This document shows positions 16,919 to 24,487 of a stretch of 48,510 bases of DNA, in pieces. Where the stretch lies: positions 1 to 48,510 of the forward strand of contig SKKY01000038.1 in assembly GCA_007123515.1 (NCBI GenBank), given 5' to 3'. The notes beneath the pieces were generated by a model. The model did no database searches. It saw only the letters and a program-made list of their open reading frames with translations, and was not told the origin of the DNA. The DNA comes from Clostridia bacterium. Its GTDB lineage: Bacteria; Bacillota; Peptococcia; Peptococcales; SKKY01. Position numbers and translations under genes: made by a program. Numbering within the stretch: the first letter of the stretch is position 1; each line of letters starts with the position of its first letter.

Positions 16919-18784
16919 CTATTCAATAACGGCGAGAATGTCACCGCTTTTTACAGCATCGCCTTCTGATACATTAATTTTAGTAATGGTTCCGTCTTTT
17001 TTTGCGGTTACTTCATTTTCCATTTTCATCGACTCTACAATAAACATAACCTCGCCCTTACTGATCACATTTCCAACTTTACGGAAGACCTTCGTGATTT
17101 TTCCGGGAAGTGATGTGGTTACCCCATCTTCAGCCGATACTGCAGAAGAAGAGACTGCACCAGATGTCGGGAAAATTCTTTTCTGAACCGGCTGCGGTCT
17201 GGTTGTGCCAACCGGAACAAATCTCTTTTCCGAACGGTCACTAAAGGTTAAATCAAGATTATTCCCGTCAACCACATTAACATTTAAGTTAGCCACATTG
17301 GCATTAAAGTTTATAACAATATTATTTCCGGTTTCTTTTGATACAGGAATCTGCTGTGAGTCCGTCTCTGATGCTTCTGCCTGAGCCGGTGAGGTTTTAG
17401 GCTCTTCTTTTTTTGGTTCCTCACAAACATTCAGATCTTCACAAACGATCTTACCTTCAAGAAAATCTTTAGCTACCGCAGGGAACATAATGTACATTAA
17501 CAGTTCTTCCTGATTTTTGGCCAGGTCGCCGATTTCTTTTTTTGCGGCTTCCATTTCCGGCTTAATAAAATCAGCCGGTCTGCCTGTAATGACTTTTTCA
17601 TCACCGATAATCGATTTTCTAAAAGCCTCATCAATCTTTCCGGCCGGCTTACCGTATTGCCCTTTTAAGTAAGCTTTTACTTCATTCGTTACCATTTTGT
17701 ATCTCTCGCCGGCCAGTACGTTTAAGACCGCCTGAGAACCAACAATTTGGCTTGACGGTGTTACCAGTGGCGGCTCACCTAAGTCAGTACGAACCCTTGG
17801 GACTTCTTTTAGAACCTCAGGAAGCTTATCTGCTGCATCCTGTTCTTTTAACTGTGTAATGAAGTTAGAGAGCATGCCTCCGGGAATCTGATAACGCAGT
17901 ACGTTAACATCAACCGCTTCACAGTATACATCGTACTTCTTGTATTTTGCACGCAACTCTTTAAAATAGTCAGCCAGCGTGGAGACTTCATCTAAATCGA
18001 TACCTGTATCAGCACCGGCATCATTTAAAATAGCGACCATGGTTTCTGTGGCCGGTTGACTGGTACCTAATGCCAGCGCAGAGTTGGCACAGTCGATCAC
18101 ATCAGCACCGGCTTCAATCGCCTTCAGGTACATCATCCCTCCCATACCACTGGTATAGTGTGTATGCATCTGTACCGGAAGACCTACTTTGTCCTTTAAT
18201 GCACTAACAAGGTCATAAGCAAAGTACGGTGTCATGATTCCGGCCATATCCTTAATACAAATAGAATCCGCGCCCATCTCTTTTACTTTTTTACCGATAT
18301 CGGTATAGTATTTCAAAGTATAAGCCGCGCCGGTCGTATAGCTGATCGCCACCTGTGCATGTTTGCCATGCTTTTTTACTTCTTCTATCGATTTTTTAAC
18401 ATTTCGGATATCGTTCAACGCATCGAAAATTCTGAAAATGTCGATCCCGTTTTTAGCAGACTCAGCAATAAAGGCTTCTACTACATCATCAGCATAATGC
18501 TTGTAGCCGACCAAATTCTGACCACGCAAAAGCATTTGCAGTTTTGTATTTTTAAACGCTTTTCTAAGCGTCCGTAATCTTTCCCAGGGATTTTCATTTA
18601 AAAAGCGCATTGACGTATCAAAGGTAGCTCCACCCCACACCTCAAGGGAATAAAAACCCATCTGATCCATTTTCTCCGCAATTGGTAACATGTCCTCTGT
18701 TCGCATTCTAGTTGCCAGTAAGGACTGGTGCCCATCACGCAAGGTCGTATCCATGATACCCACTTTCCGGTTTTTTATGCTCAT
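16919..18784 (-). CDS. oadA: Oxaloacetate decarboxylase alpha / pyruvate carboxylase subunit B-type carboxyltransferase with biotin domain
   Basis: A 621-aa biotin-dependent carboxyltransferase. The HMG-CoA-lyase-like TIM barrel opens with DTTLRDGHQSL near residue 12, followed by the PYC/OADA conserved domain. A long Asn-rich linker (about 490-555) leads to a biotinyl domain with MKM (Lys587). It transfers carboxyl groups between oxaloacetate/pyruvate and biotin. The membrane beta subunit of the sodium pump and a biotin carboxylase are not nearby, so decarboxylase versus pyruvate carboxylase cannot be decided. The ATG at 18784 follows AGAGGTG. An earlier GTG lies inside that ribosome site. 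Own promoter with operator, own terminator. Confidence 0.9.
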   Translation of the reverse strand: MSIKNRKVGIMDTTLRDGHQSLLATRMRTEDMLPIAEKMDQMGFYSLEVWGGATFDTSMRFLNENPWERLRTLRKAFKNTKLQMLLRGQNLVGYKHYADDVVEAFIAESAKNGIDIFRIFDALNDIRNVKKSIEEVKKHGKHAQVAISYTTGAAYTLKYYTDIGKKVKEMGADSICIKDMAGIMTPYFAYDLVSALKDKVGLPVQMHTHYTSGMGGMMYLKAIEAGADVIDCANSALALGTSQPATETMVAILNDAGADTGIDLDEVSTLADYFKELRAKYKKYDVYCEAVDVNVLRYQIPGGMLSNFITQLKEQDAADKLPEVLKEVPRVRTDLGEPPLVTPSSQIVGSQAVLNVLAGERYKMVTNEVKAYLKGQYGKPAGKIDEAFRKSIIGDEKVITGRPADFIKPEMEAAKKEIGDLAKNQEELLMYIMFPAVAKDFLEGKIVCEDLNVCEEPKKEEPKTSPAQAEASETDSQQIPVSKETGNNIVINFNANVANLNVNVVDGNNLDLTFSDRSEKRFVPVGTTRPQPVQKRIFPTSGAVSSSAVSAEDGVTTSLPGKITKVFRKVGNVISKGEVMFIVESMKMENEVTAKKDGTITKINVSEGDAVKSGDILAVIE

Positions 18785-18840
18785 TATCAAATACACCTCT
18801 TATCATTTTTTGGGCCAGGCCCTTTAGCTTCTGATATTAG

Positions 18841-18869
18841 AGTATACCTTGTATACATGTATACAACAA
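18841..18869 (-). promoter_or_regulatory. oadA promoter (TTGTTG-17-TATACT)
   Basis: On the minus strand TTGTTG (18864-18869) and TATACT (18841-18846) are separated by 17 bp. The spacer is occupied by a perfect palindrome, so a bound repressor would block RNA polymerase. Confidence 0.7.
18849..18866. promoter_or_regulatory. 18-bp perfect palindromic operator over the oadA promoter
   Basis: The sequence TTGTATACATGTATACAA is a perfect inverted repeat made of two abutting copies of TGTATACA. A third GTATAC lies at 18842-18847. Position between the -35 and -10 of oadA implies repression. The regulator is not identifiable here. Palindromes of this style are common for GntR-type proteins. Confidence 0.75.
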
Positions 18870-18876
18870 TACTAAA

Positions 18877-19389
18877 TTACAGTTTCAATAAAAATATTTC
18901 ACCATTTCCGGCAATTTCGTAGGCTGTATCATTTTTTTCAATCAATACCAGCTGATTTTTTTCCATTTTCTGCTGTTGTCCATCAGCTTCGAGTGTAATA
19001 TTTCCGGACAAGAGCCATAAAAAGTCGGTTCCCTTTTTATGATAAAACGATATCGTTTCATTCACTTTTATTTTGCGGGCCATAAAGTTATAAAAACAGG
19101 CATCTCCTGTCAGATAGAACGGAGATGCCGGATTATCTGGCTGCGGCATCGATTTTGATTTTCCCGGTAATGACAATTCAAATACCGTGGTTTCTGTATC
19201 AAAAGCAAAAGCAGCTGCATAAGCTGGCACATACAAAACATCCGGATCACTGGTTAAAAAAAGTATATTTTCCTGCTGATTATTCTCTTTGGCAACAGTC
19301 TCCCCAGAAGCATATGTTTTTTTCTGTAAATGATAGGACCGATGACTCTGATTATCACCAAGAACCCTGAAGAGCTTTTCTTTGTTCAT
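18877..19389 (-). CDS. Cupin-like protein of unknown function
   Basis: Not assigned to a named family. The 170-aa product has no signal peptide or membrane helix. The C-terminal third (about 100-165) alternates short strands, with ISFYHKKGTDFLWLLSGNITLEADG and NQLVLIEKNDTAYEI, resembling a small cupin barrel. Only one His is in a metal-like position, so a metal site is doubtful. ATG at 19389, six or more bases after AAGGGTG. It lies 39 bp downstream of mbl and probably on the murA-mbl transcript, ending just before the oadA promoter. Confidence 0.6.
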   Translation of the reverse strand: MNKEKLFRVLGDNQSHRSYHLQKKTYASGETVAKENNQQENILFLTSDPDVLYVPAYAAAFAFDTETTVFELSLPGKSKSMPQPDNPASPFYLTGDACFYNFMARKIKVNETISFYHKKGTDFLWLLSGNITLEADGQQQKMEKNQLVLIEKNDTAYEIAGNGEIFLLKL

Positions 19390-19427
19390 GGTTATCACCC
19401 TTTTTCAAATCAGTCTGCTGATTCATT

Positions 19428-20444
19428 TTAGCTTTGTGGTTTGTTGTTATAAGCGATTTTATCAATGTTTTCTAAGGCAAATCCTGTACCAATCGCTACA
19501 CAGGAGATGGCATCTTCCGGAATATAAACATGCAATCCGGTTCTTTCAGAAATCAGAATGTCTAATCCGTGGATCAGCGCTCCGCCTCCGGTTAAGATAA
19601 CCCCTTTGTTAATAATATCCCCGGCTAATTCCGGCGGAGTTTTTTCCAGTACATCTTTAGTCACGGCAATAATGGCCTCAAGAGGCTCCATAATCGCCTC
19701 ATGAACTTCTTCGATGGTTAAGCTGATGGTTCTTGGCAATCCCGTAACCAGGTCACGACCGCGCACTTCTGCCGTTTCGCCCGGACGAAGTGATGGATAT
19801 CCCGACCCGATCATAATTTTAACATCTTCTGCTGATCGTTCTCCGATCAATACATTGTGTTTTCTTCTTACATATTTAATGATCGCTTCATCAAACTTAT
19901 CGCCACCGATTCTAACGGAGTTAGAATACACGACACCGCCCAAAGACAGCACGGCCACATCAGTGGTGCCGCCGCCGATATCAACAACCATCGAACCGCT
20001 TGGCTGTGAAATATCCACACCGGCGCCTAAGGCTGCCGCCACTGGCTCTTCAATCAAAAAAGCCTGCTTGGCTCCGGCAGACAGTGCCGCCTGCTTAACA
20101 GCACGTTCCTCGACTCCGGTAACGCCCGAAGGAATACAAATCATAATTCTTGGTTTGAAAAATCTATTGGTTTCCAATGCTTTTTTTAAAAAATATTTAA
20201 GCATTTTTTCCGTTATATCATAATCGGCAATTACACCTTCACGCAGCGGTCTGATGGCAATGATGTTGCCCGGTGTTCTTCCGATCATTTGTCTTGCTTC
20301 CTCGCCAACGGCAAGCACTTTATCTGTAAAAGAGTCAATTGCAACTACCGAAGGTTCCTGTAACACTACCCCTTTGCCTTTTACATAAACCAAAACGGTG
20401 GCAGTACCAAGATCTATACCAATGTCTTCTCCCATTTTTACCAA
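19428..20444 (-). CDS. mbl: Rod-shape-determining actin-like protein (Mbl/MreB family)
   Basis: A bacterial actin that guides peptidoglycan synthesis along the lateral wall under the membrane. The actin ATPase motifs are complete: DIGIDLGTATVLVYVKGKG, VVDIGGGTTDVAVLS and GVILTGGGALIHGLD. The stretch VLAVGEEARQMIGRTPGNI with RPLREGVIADYDITEKMLKYF is closer to Bacillus Mbl than to MreB as I recall both, and the neighbours (murA upstream, flhO/flhP-type genes downstream) also match mbl. The TTG at 20444 has GGAG eight bases before it. A GTG at 20453 abuts the site and an ATG at 20435 is too far. Confidence 0.88.
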   Translation of the reverse strand: MVKMGEDIGIDLGTATVLVYVKGKGVVLQEPSVVAIDSFTDKVLAVGEEARQMIGRTPGNIIAIRPLREGVIADYDITEKMLKYFLKKALETNRFFKPRIMICIPSGVTGVEERAVKQAALSAGAKQAFLIEEPVAAALGAGVDISQPSGSMVVDIGGGTTDVAVLSLGGVVYSNSVRIGGDKFDEAIIKYVRRKHNVLIGERSAEDVKIMIGSGYPSLRPGETAEVRGRDLVTGLPRTISLTIEEVHEAIMEPLEAIIAVTKDVLEKTPPELAGDIINKGVILTGGGALIHGLDILISERTGLHVYIPEDAISCVAIGTGFALENIDKIAYNNKPQS

Positions 20445-20489
20445 GTTTCTCACTCCATTCTCTTAATAGTACCTTTTGTTCTTTGACCA

Positions 20490-21746
20490 CTAGACCTCTA
20501 AACGAATATCTGCTCCGAGGCCCTGCAATTTGTCAATAATATTTTCGTATCCCCGGAAAACATGGTAGACATCAAGAACTTCAGTCTTTCCTTCACAAGT
20601 CAGTCCGGCAATAATTAAGGCAGCACCCGCTCTCAGATCCGTTGCTTTGACCTGACAGCCCGATAAGGAGGGTACACCCTCTATGACTGCACTTTTTCCT
20701 TCAATTTTAATAACGGCTCCCATTCTTTTAAGCTCATCAAAATGCATAAAGCGATTTTCAAATACCGTTTCTGTAATAATGCTGGTTCCTTTTGCTAAGC
20801 ACATCAGCACGGAAAACACCGACTGCATATCCGTAGGAAATCCCGGATAAGGCATGGTTTTTATATCCGTGGCCTTAAAGTTTCCGGCGTTTCTGACAAT
20901 CAGACTGCTGTCTAGTTCTTCAATATCCACACCACAGTCACGAAGCTTAGCGATCACAGGCTTAATATGGTGGGATATCACATTTTCAATCACCAGATTC
21001 CCACCAATAACAGCGCCGGCAATCAGATACGTCCCGGCCTCTATGCGATCGGGAATTACCGTATGCTCTGCTCCGTGCAGTTTATCTGTTCCGATAATCT
21101 TAATCACATTGGTTCCGGCACCCTTAACTGAAGCGCCCATTGCATTTAAAAAGTTCGCCAAATCAACAATCTCCGGTTCCTCGGCTGCATTTTCAATCAC
21201 CGTTGTTCCTTCTGCAAGTGTTGCGGCCATCATAATGTTCTCTGTGGCTCCGACACTTGGAAAATCAAGATAGATTTTTCCGCCATGCAATCTTTCCTCG
21301 CTGATGGCACTGACAAAGCCCTGCTCCAGGGATATCTTTGCTCCCAGAGATTCAAAACCCTTCAAATGCAGATCGATCGGTCTTGTTCCGATCGCACAAC
21401 CTCCCGGCATAGCTACCCGGGCCTTATTGAATTTTGCAAGGAGGGGCCCCATAACAAGGACCGAAGCTCTCATTTTATTTATGTTTTCATAGGAAGCTTC
21501 CCAACAATTTACATCTCGGGTATCAATCCTGAAAACGTTATTTTCAAATGTAATTTTTGCACCTAATTCTTTTAGGATATCTTTTAAAATATGAACATCC
21601 GTTAAATCCGGAACATCATAAATTACTGATTCCCCTTCTGCCAGGATAGAAGCAACGATAATAGGCAGCACTGCGTTTTTTGAACCGCTAATTTTTACTT
21701 TACCATTTAAAGGCTTTCCGCCATGTATAATAATTTTTTCCAACAA
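20490..21746 (-). CDS. murA: UDP-N-acetylglucosamine 1-carboxyvinyltransferase
   Basis: Catalyses the first committed step of peptidoglycan synthesis, adding enolpyruvate from PEP to UDP-GlcNAc in the cytoplasm. The 418-aa protein has SGSKNAVLP near residue 20 and the fosfomycin-target Cys117 in PGGCAIGTRPIDLHLKG. The length is standard. It starts with TTG six bases after AGGAG, and the next codon is also TTG. It heads the murA-mbl transcript on the minus strand and is divergent from the DUF4127 gene. Confidence 0.95.
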   Translation of the reverse strand: MLEKIIIHGGKPLNGKVKISGSKNAVLPIIVASILAEGESVIYDVPDLTDVHILKDILKELGAKITFENNVFRIDTRDVNCWEASYENINKMRASVLVMGPLLAKFNKARVAMPGGCAIGTRPIDLHLKGFESLGAKISLEQGFVSAISEERLHGGKIYLDFPSVGATENIMMAATLAEGTTVIENAAEEPEIVDLANFLNAMGASVKGAGTNVIKIIGTDKLHGAEHTVIPDRIEAGTYLIAGAVIGGNLVIENVISHHIKPVIAKLRDCGVDIEELDSSLIVRNAGNFKATDIKTMPYPGFPTDMQSVFSVLMCLAKGTSIITETVFENRFMHFDELKRMGAVIKIEGKSAVIEGVPSLSGCQVKATDLRAGAALIIAGLTCEGKTEVLDVYHVFRGYENIIDKLQGLGADIRLEV

Positions 21747-21802
21747 ATATCTCTCCTAAATAGCCATGTTTATAAACGTACACATTTTTCCATACTCTTA
21801 AT

Positions 21803-21831
21803 AGTATTCATGATTTATTGACATCCGTCAA
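21803..21831 (-). promoter_or_regulatory. Candidate murA promoter (TTGACG-17-AATACT)
   Basis: On the minus strand TTGACG (21826-21831) is 17 bp from AATACT (21803-21808), which has a TG one base upstream. TTGAC and GTCAA form an inverted repeat at 21818-21831, so a -35-like TTGACA also faces the DUF4127 gene. Confidence 0.5.
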
Positions 21832-21893
21832 GTTAGTTTTTTTTCATTTTCTGTGATAAAATGTGCAAAAACGATCTAAGTGAGGATTACACC

Positions 21894-23447
21894 ATGAGAA
21901 AAATACACATACTATTACTTGTCCCAGTTATTTTTACCCTTTTTTTTCTATTTTTACCTTTGCAAAGCAAAAGCGAGATGCCTGCATCCCATGTTGCACT
22001 GATTCCTCTTGACTCAAGACCCTGTAACACTGATTATATCTTTTATGTATGCGGTGCTATTGGTAAAACCATAACGCTTCCCCATGAAGGACTTGATCAC
22101 TATACGGATCCGTCCAATCCTGAAAAATTATATGAGTTTTTATATGACTCTCTATCAGAAAATGATACATATCTTATTTATACCAACCAATTGCTAAATG
22201 GCGGTCTGATTGCTTCGAGAGATCCGCGTTCCTATGATAATCTGGAAGAGAAGCTTGATGAATTTGAGCTGTTTTTAAAAGAGGCTCGCAGCCAAAACAA
22301 ACAAGTGGCAGTGATAAGCGTTGTCCCCAGAGTGTTGCCCAGTCAGTTTACTGAGTTGTGGAAGTATGCTTCTGAGCTTCTTGCCTTCTCTGCACAGTAC
22401 GGCCAACTATCCTTAGCTGAGGAAACGGTTGCGAAAAACCATGCTCCACCGGAGATTATCCGGGAGTATATGTCCATTTATGAGGGGTCCGATCAGATTG
22501 TGGAACGAATGAAAGCGCTTGTTGAGGAAGAAGCCATCGATCTCTTTATTATCGGTCAGGATGATACGCATCCCGAAAGCATTAATAACCAGTACATTCA
22601 TAAATATCTTGGTTATGATCATCCACAGATTGTTGTTCAGCCCGGTGCTGATGAATTGACAAAATTAGTATTGGCCCGTTTTCTGCGGGAAGAAAGTGAT
22701 CATCATCCACTTAACCTTAACCTGGTATACACCCATCCTGAGGCAAGCGATGCAATAAAAACCTTTGAAGCGTTTTCAACTTCAGAGAGAATGGCTCAGA
22801 TGCTTACGTTTTTATCCCTCACCCCCGATAAGGAATCCGACAACATCACGATAATTCATAACGACCGGGATTTCGGGGAACAAACACTAAAAAATCTGGA
22901 AATACACCGTCAGGCAAAGTATTTGAGTCTGATCGATACAGCCTATATTAACCGGGCAGATGCCAGACTCTTTGAGACTTTCACTTTTATCAACCGGATT
23001 GACGGCTACTCCGGATGGAATACCGTAGGGAATGCCATCGGCACAGAACTAGCTAACTTTGTGATCCATGATTACCTGAACCGGACTCTGGCCACTTACC
23101 CACCGGAGCAGCGGGAAAAAATGCTTGCGAACTACTATATGCTACAGTATATCCATTATGCTGATGATTACCTTTACCAAAGTCAGCTTCGCGATAAACT
23201 GAATCTTTTTCTAAGAGATCAAGGCCAGGATACGACCCGAATTACCGACACTCTTATGGCCAACCGTTACCTTGCTAACCTATTTACACAAAAATCGGAT
23301 GTTATTAACAACAGCTTTCCCGGTGAGTATTATCGGTTCGGGCAAAGTTTTAGAATCCATCAGGTCTCAGGTGATATTTATCTGCCCTGGGAAAGAACCT
23401 TTGAAGCTGCCATTGTTCCGGATCTGTCCGTCGAGCTTATTAATTAA
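21894..23447 (+). CDS. DUF4127 family secreted or membrane-anchored protein
   Basis: A 517-aa protein with an N-terminal hydrophobic signal (about 3-24) and then the family-typical VALIPLDSRPCNTDY segment. Other conserved-looking stretches are TNQLLNGGLIASRDPRSYDN, IIGQDDTHPES and DGYSGWNTVGNAIGTELANF. The function of DUF4127 is unknown. The Asp/His-rich segments would suit a hydrolase fold, but that is speculation. ATG after GTGAGG at 8 bp. An ATG 11 codons earlier lacks a ribosome site. It converges with csaB (4-bp overlap of ends). Proximity to csaB and DUF5693 suggests a cell-surface polymer role. Confidence 0.8.
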   Translation: MRKIHILLLVPVIFTLFFLFLPLQSKSEMPASHVALIPLDSRPCNTDYIFYVCGAIGKTITLPHEGLDHYTDPSNPEKLYEFLYDSLSENDTYLIYTNQLLNGGLIASRDPRSYDNLEEKLDEFELFLKEARSQNKQVAVISVVPRVLPSQFTELWKYASELLAFSAQYGQLSLAEETVAKNHAPPEIIREYMSIYEGSDQIVERMKALVEEEAIDLFIIGQDDTHPESINNQYIHKYLGYDHPQIVVQPGADELTKLVLARFLREESDHHPLNLNLVYTHPEASDAIKTFEAFSTSERMAQMLTFLSLTPDKESDNITIIHNDRDFGEQTLKNLEIHRQAKYLSLIDTAYINRADARLFETFTFINRIDGYSGWNTVGNAIGTELANFVIHDYLNRTLATYPPEQREKMLANYYMLQYIHYADDYLYQSQLRDKLNLFLRDQGQDTTRITDTLMANRYLANLFTQKSDVINNSFPGEYYRFGQSFRIHQVSGDIYLPWERTFEAAIVPDLSVELIN

Positions 23448-24487
23448 ACAATCGTATCTGAATATGCAAACGGCAGGCTGGCTCTTTGTTTACTTTCTGA
23501 CAAAGAGACAGGCTGCTTCTTTATTTTCTCATATTTACGCTGCAACAACCCTGCATTACAATTAGCGGTAGTTATGAGTATCTCATCACCATAGCATTCT
23601 TTATCAAGCACGGTTACTTTTGGATCGTAGGAAATGGCCAGAAAATCTTTTTCCTGTGAGGCCGCAATGATTAATGCATGCAGTCTCATTCCAATCACAA
23701 TCTCACTGCCGGCAATCAGAGACACCATCTCTTCTTCATTTATTTTTCTGTTGATCAGCTTTTTCGGTTCAACATACTCTTTTAAAAAATCAAGATCCTG
23801 AGGATGATGCATCGCTGCATAACGAACCTGATAGTCTTCTTCGGAAAAAGTACGGCTAAAGGTTTCCACAGCAGCCACGACTTCAGGGTCATGATCCCAT
23901 TGCCGAAGCGCAATTATAATCAGCTTCTTATCCGGATCGATCTCTAATTCCTGCCATAATGCTTCTGTCCCTGATTCCTTTTTTTCCAGAAGAAAGACCG
24001 GATCCGCAGAAAGTACAATCTCTCTTTTTATGCCCATCTCTTTAAGGCAAGTCATGGATTCTTTGTCCCGGACACTAAGATAATCAACTTTAGAAAGCAG
24101 TCTGCGAACAAGATTTCTGTTGCGCTTATGGCTTACCGGGCCAATACCCTGGGATAGAATCATGACTTTTTTGGAAAAGATCTGACCTGAAAAAATAATG
24201 CCCAGATAGTAAAGAATCCCGTTTTTACTGGTGGTGTCCTGAAGAAGGCTGCCCCCTCCGGAAATGAGAATATCTGATCCTGCCACTGCCTTTAGTACTT
24301 GTAGAAGGCTCCAACGATTGACCGCTTTAACCTGATATTTTTTTTCCGTCGTTTCAGGATCAGCCGAAAGGATGGTTAGTTCAACAGGAGCATGCAATTG
24401 TCTAATCTGTCGTATGATTTCCTGTAACACCAATTCATCCCCGATATTATCAAAGCCATAGTAGCCGCTGATGACTATCTTTTTCAT
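23444..24487 (-). CDS. csaB: Polysaccharide pyruvyl transferase CsaB
   Basis: A 347-aa GT-B-like enzyme that adds pyruvate ketals to secondary cell-wall polysaccharide, creating the binding site for SLH-domain S-layer proteins. Signature segments are the N-terminal ISGYYGFDNIGDELVLQ, the SGGGSLLQD loop, the AMHHPQDLDF region and the C-terminal GMRLHALIIAA stretch. The length fits CsaB. It overlaps the upstream DUF5693 gene by 4 bp, an arrangement I recall from other Clostridia. It suggests that this organism has pyruvylated cell-wall polymer and S-layer or SLH proteins, none of which are encoded in the window. Confidence 0.9.
   Translation of the reverse strand: MKKIVISGYYGFDNIGDELVLQEIIRQIRQLHAPVELTILSADPETTEKKYQVKAVNRWSLLQVLKAVAGSDILISGGGSLLQDTTSKNGILYYLGIIFSGQIFSKKVMILSQGIGPVSHKRNRNLVRRLLSKVDYLSVRDKESMTCLKEMGIKREIVLSADPVFLLEKKESGTEALWQELEIDPDKKLIIIALRQWDHDPEVVAAVETFSRTFSEEDYQVRYAAMHHPQDLDFLKEYVEPKKLINRKINEEEMVSLIAGSEIVIGMRLHALIIAASQEKDFLAISYDPKVTVLDKECYGDEILITTANCNAGLLQRKYEKIKKQPVSLSESKQRASLPFAYSDTIV

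Noticed and set aside
18810..18830. GGGCCTGGCCC inverted repeat followed by A-rich sequence upstream of oadA as a terminator
   Set aside because: A one-base loop cannot form a stable hairpin of that length, and no T-run follows on the transcribed strand.
19714..20223. 169-codon plus-strand open frame opposite mbl
   Set aside because: Shadow of the mbl coding sequence with a Ser/Pro/Thr-rich composition typical of antisense frames.
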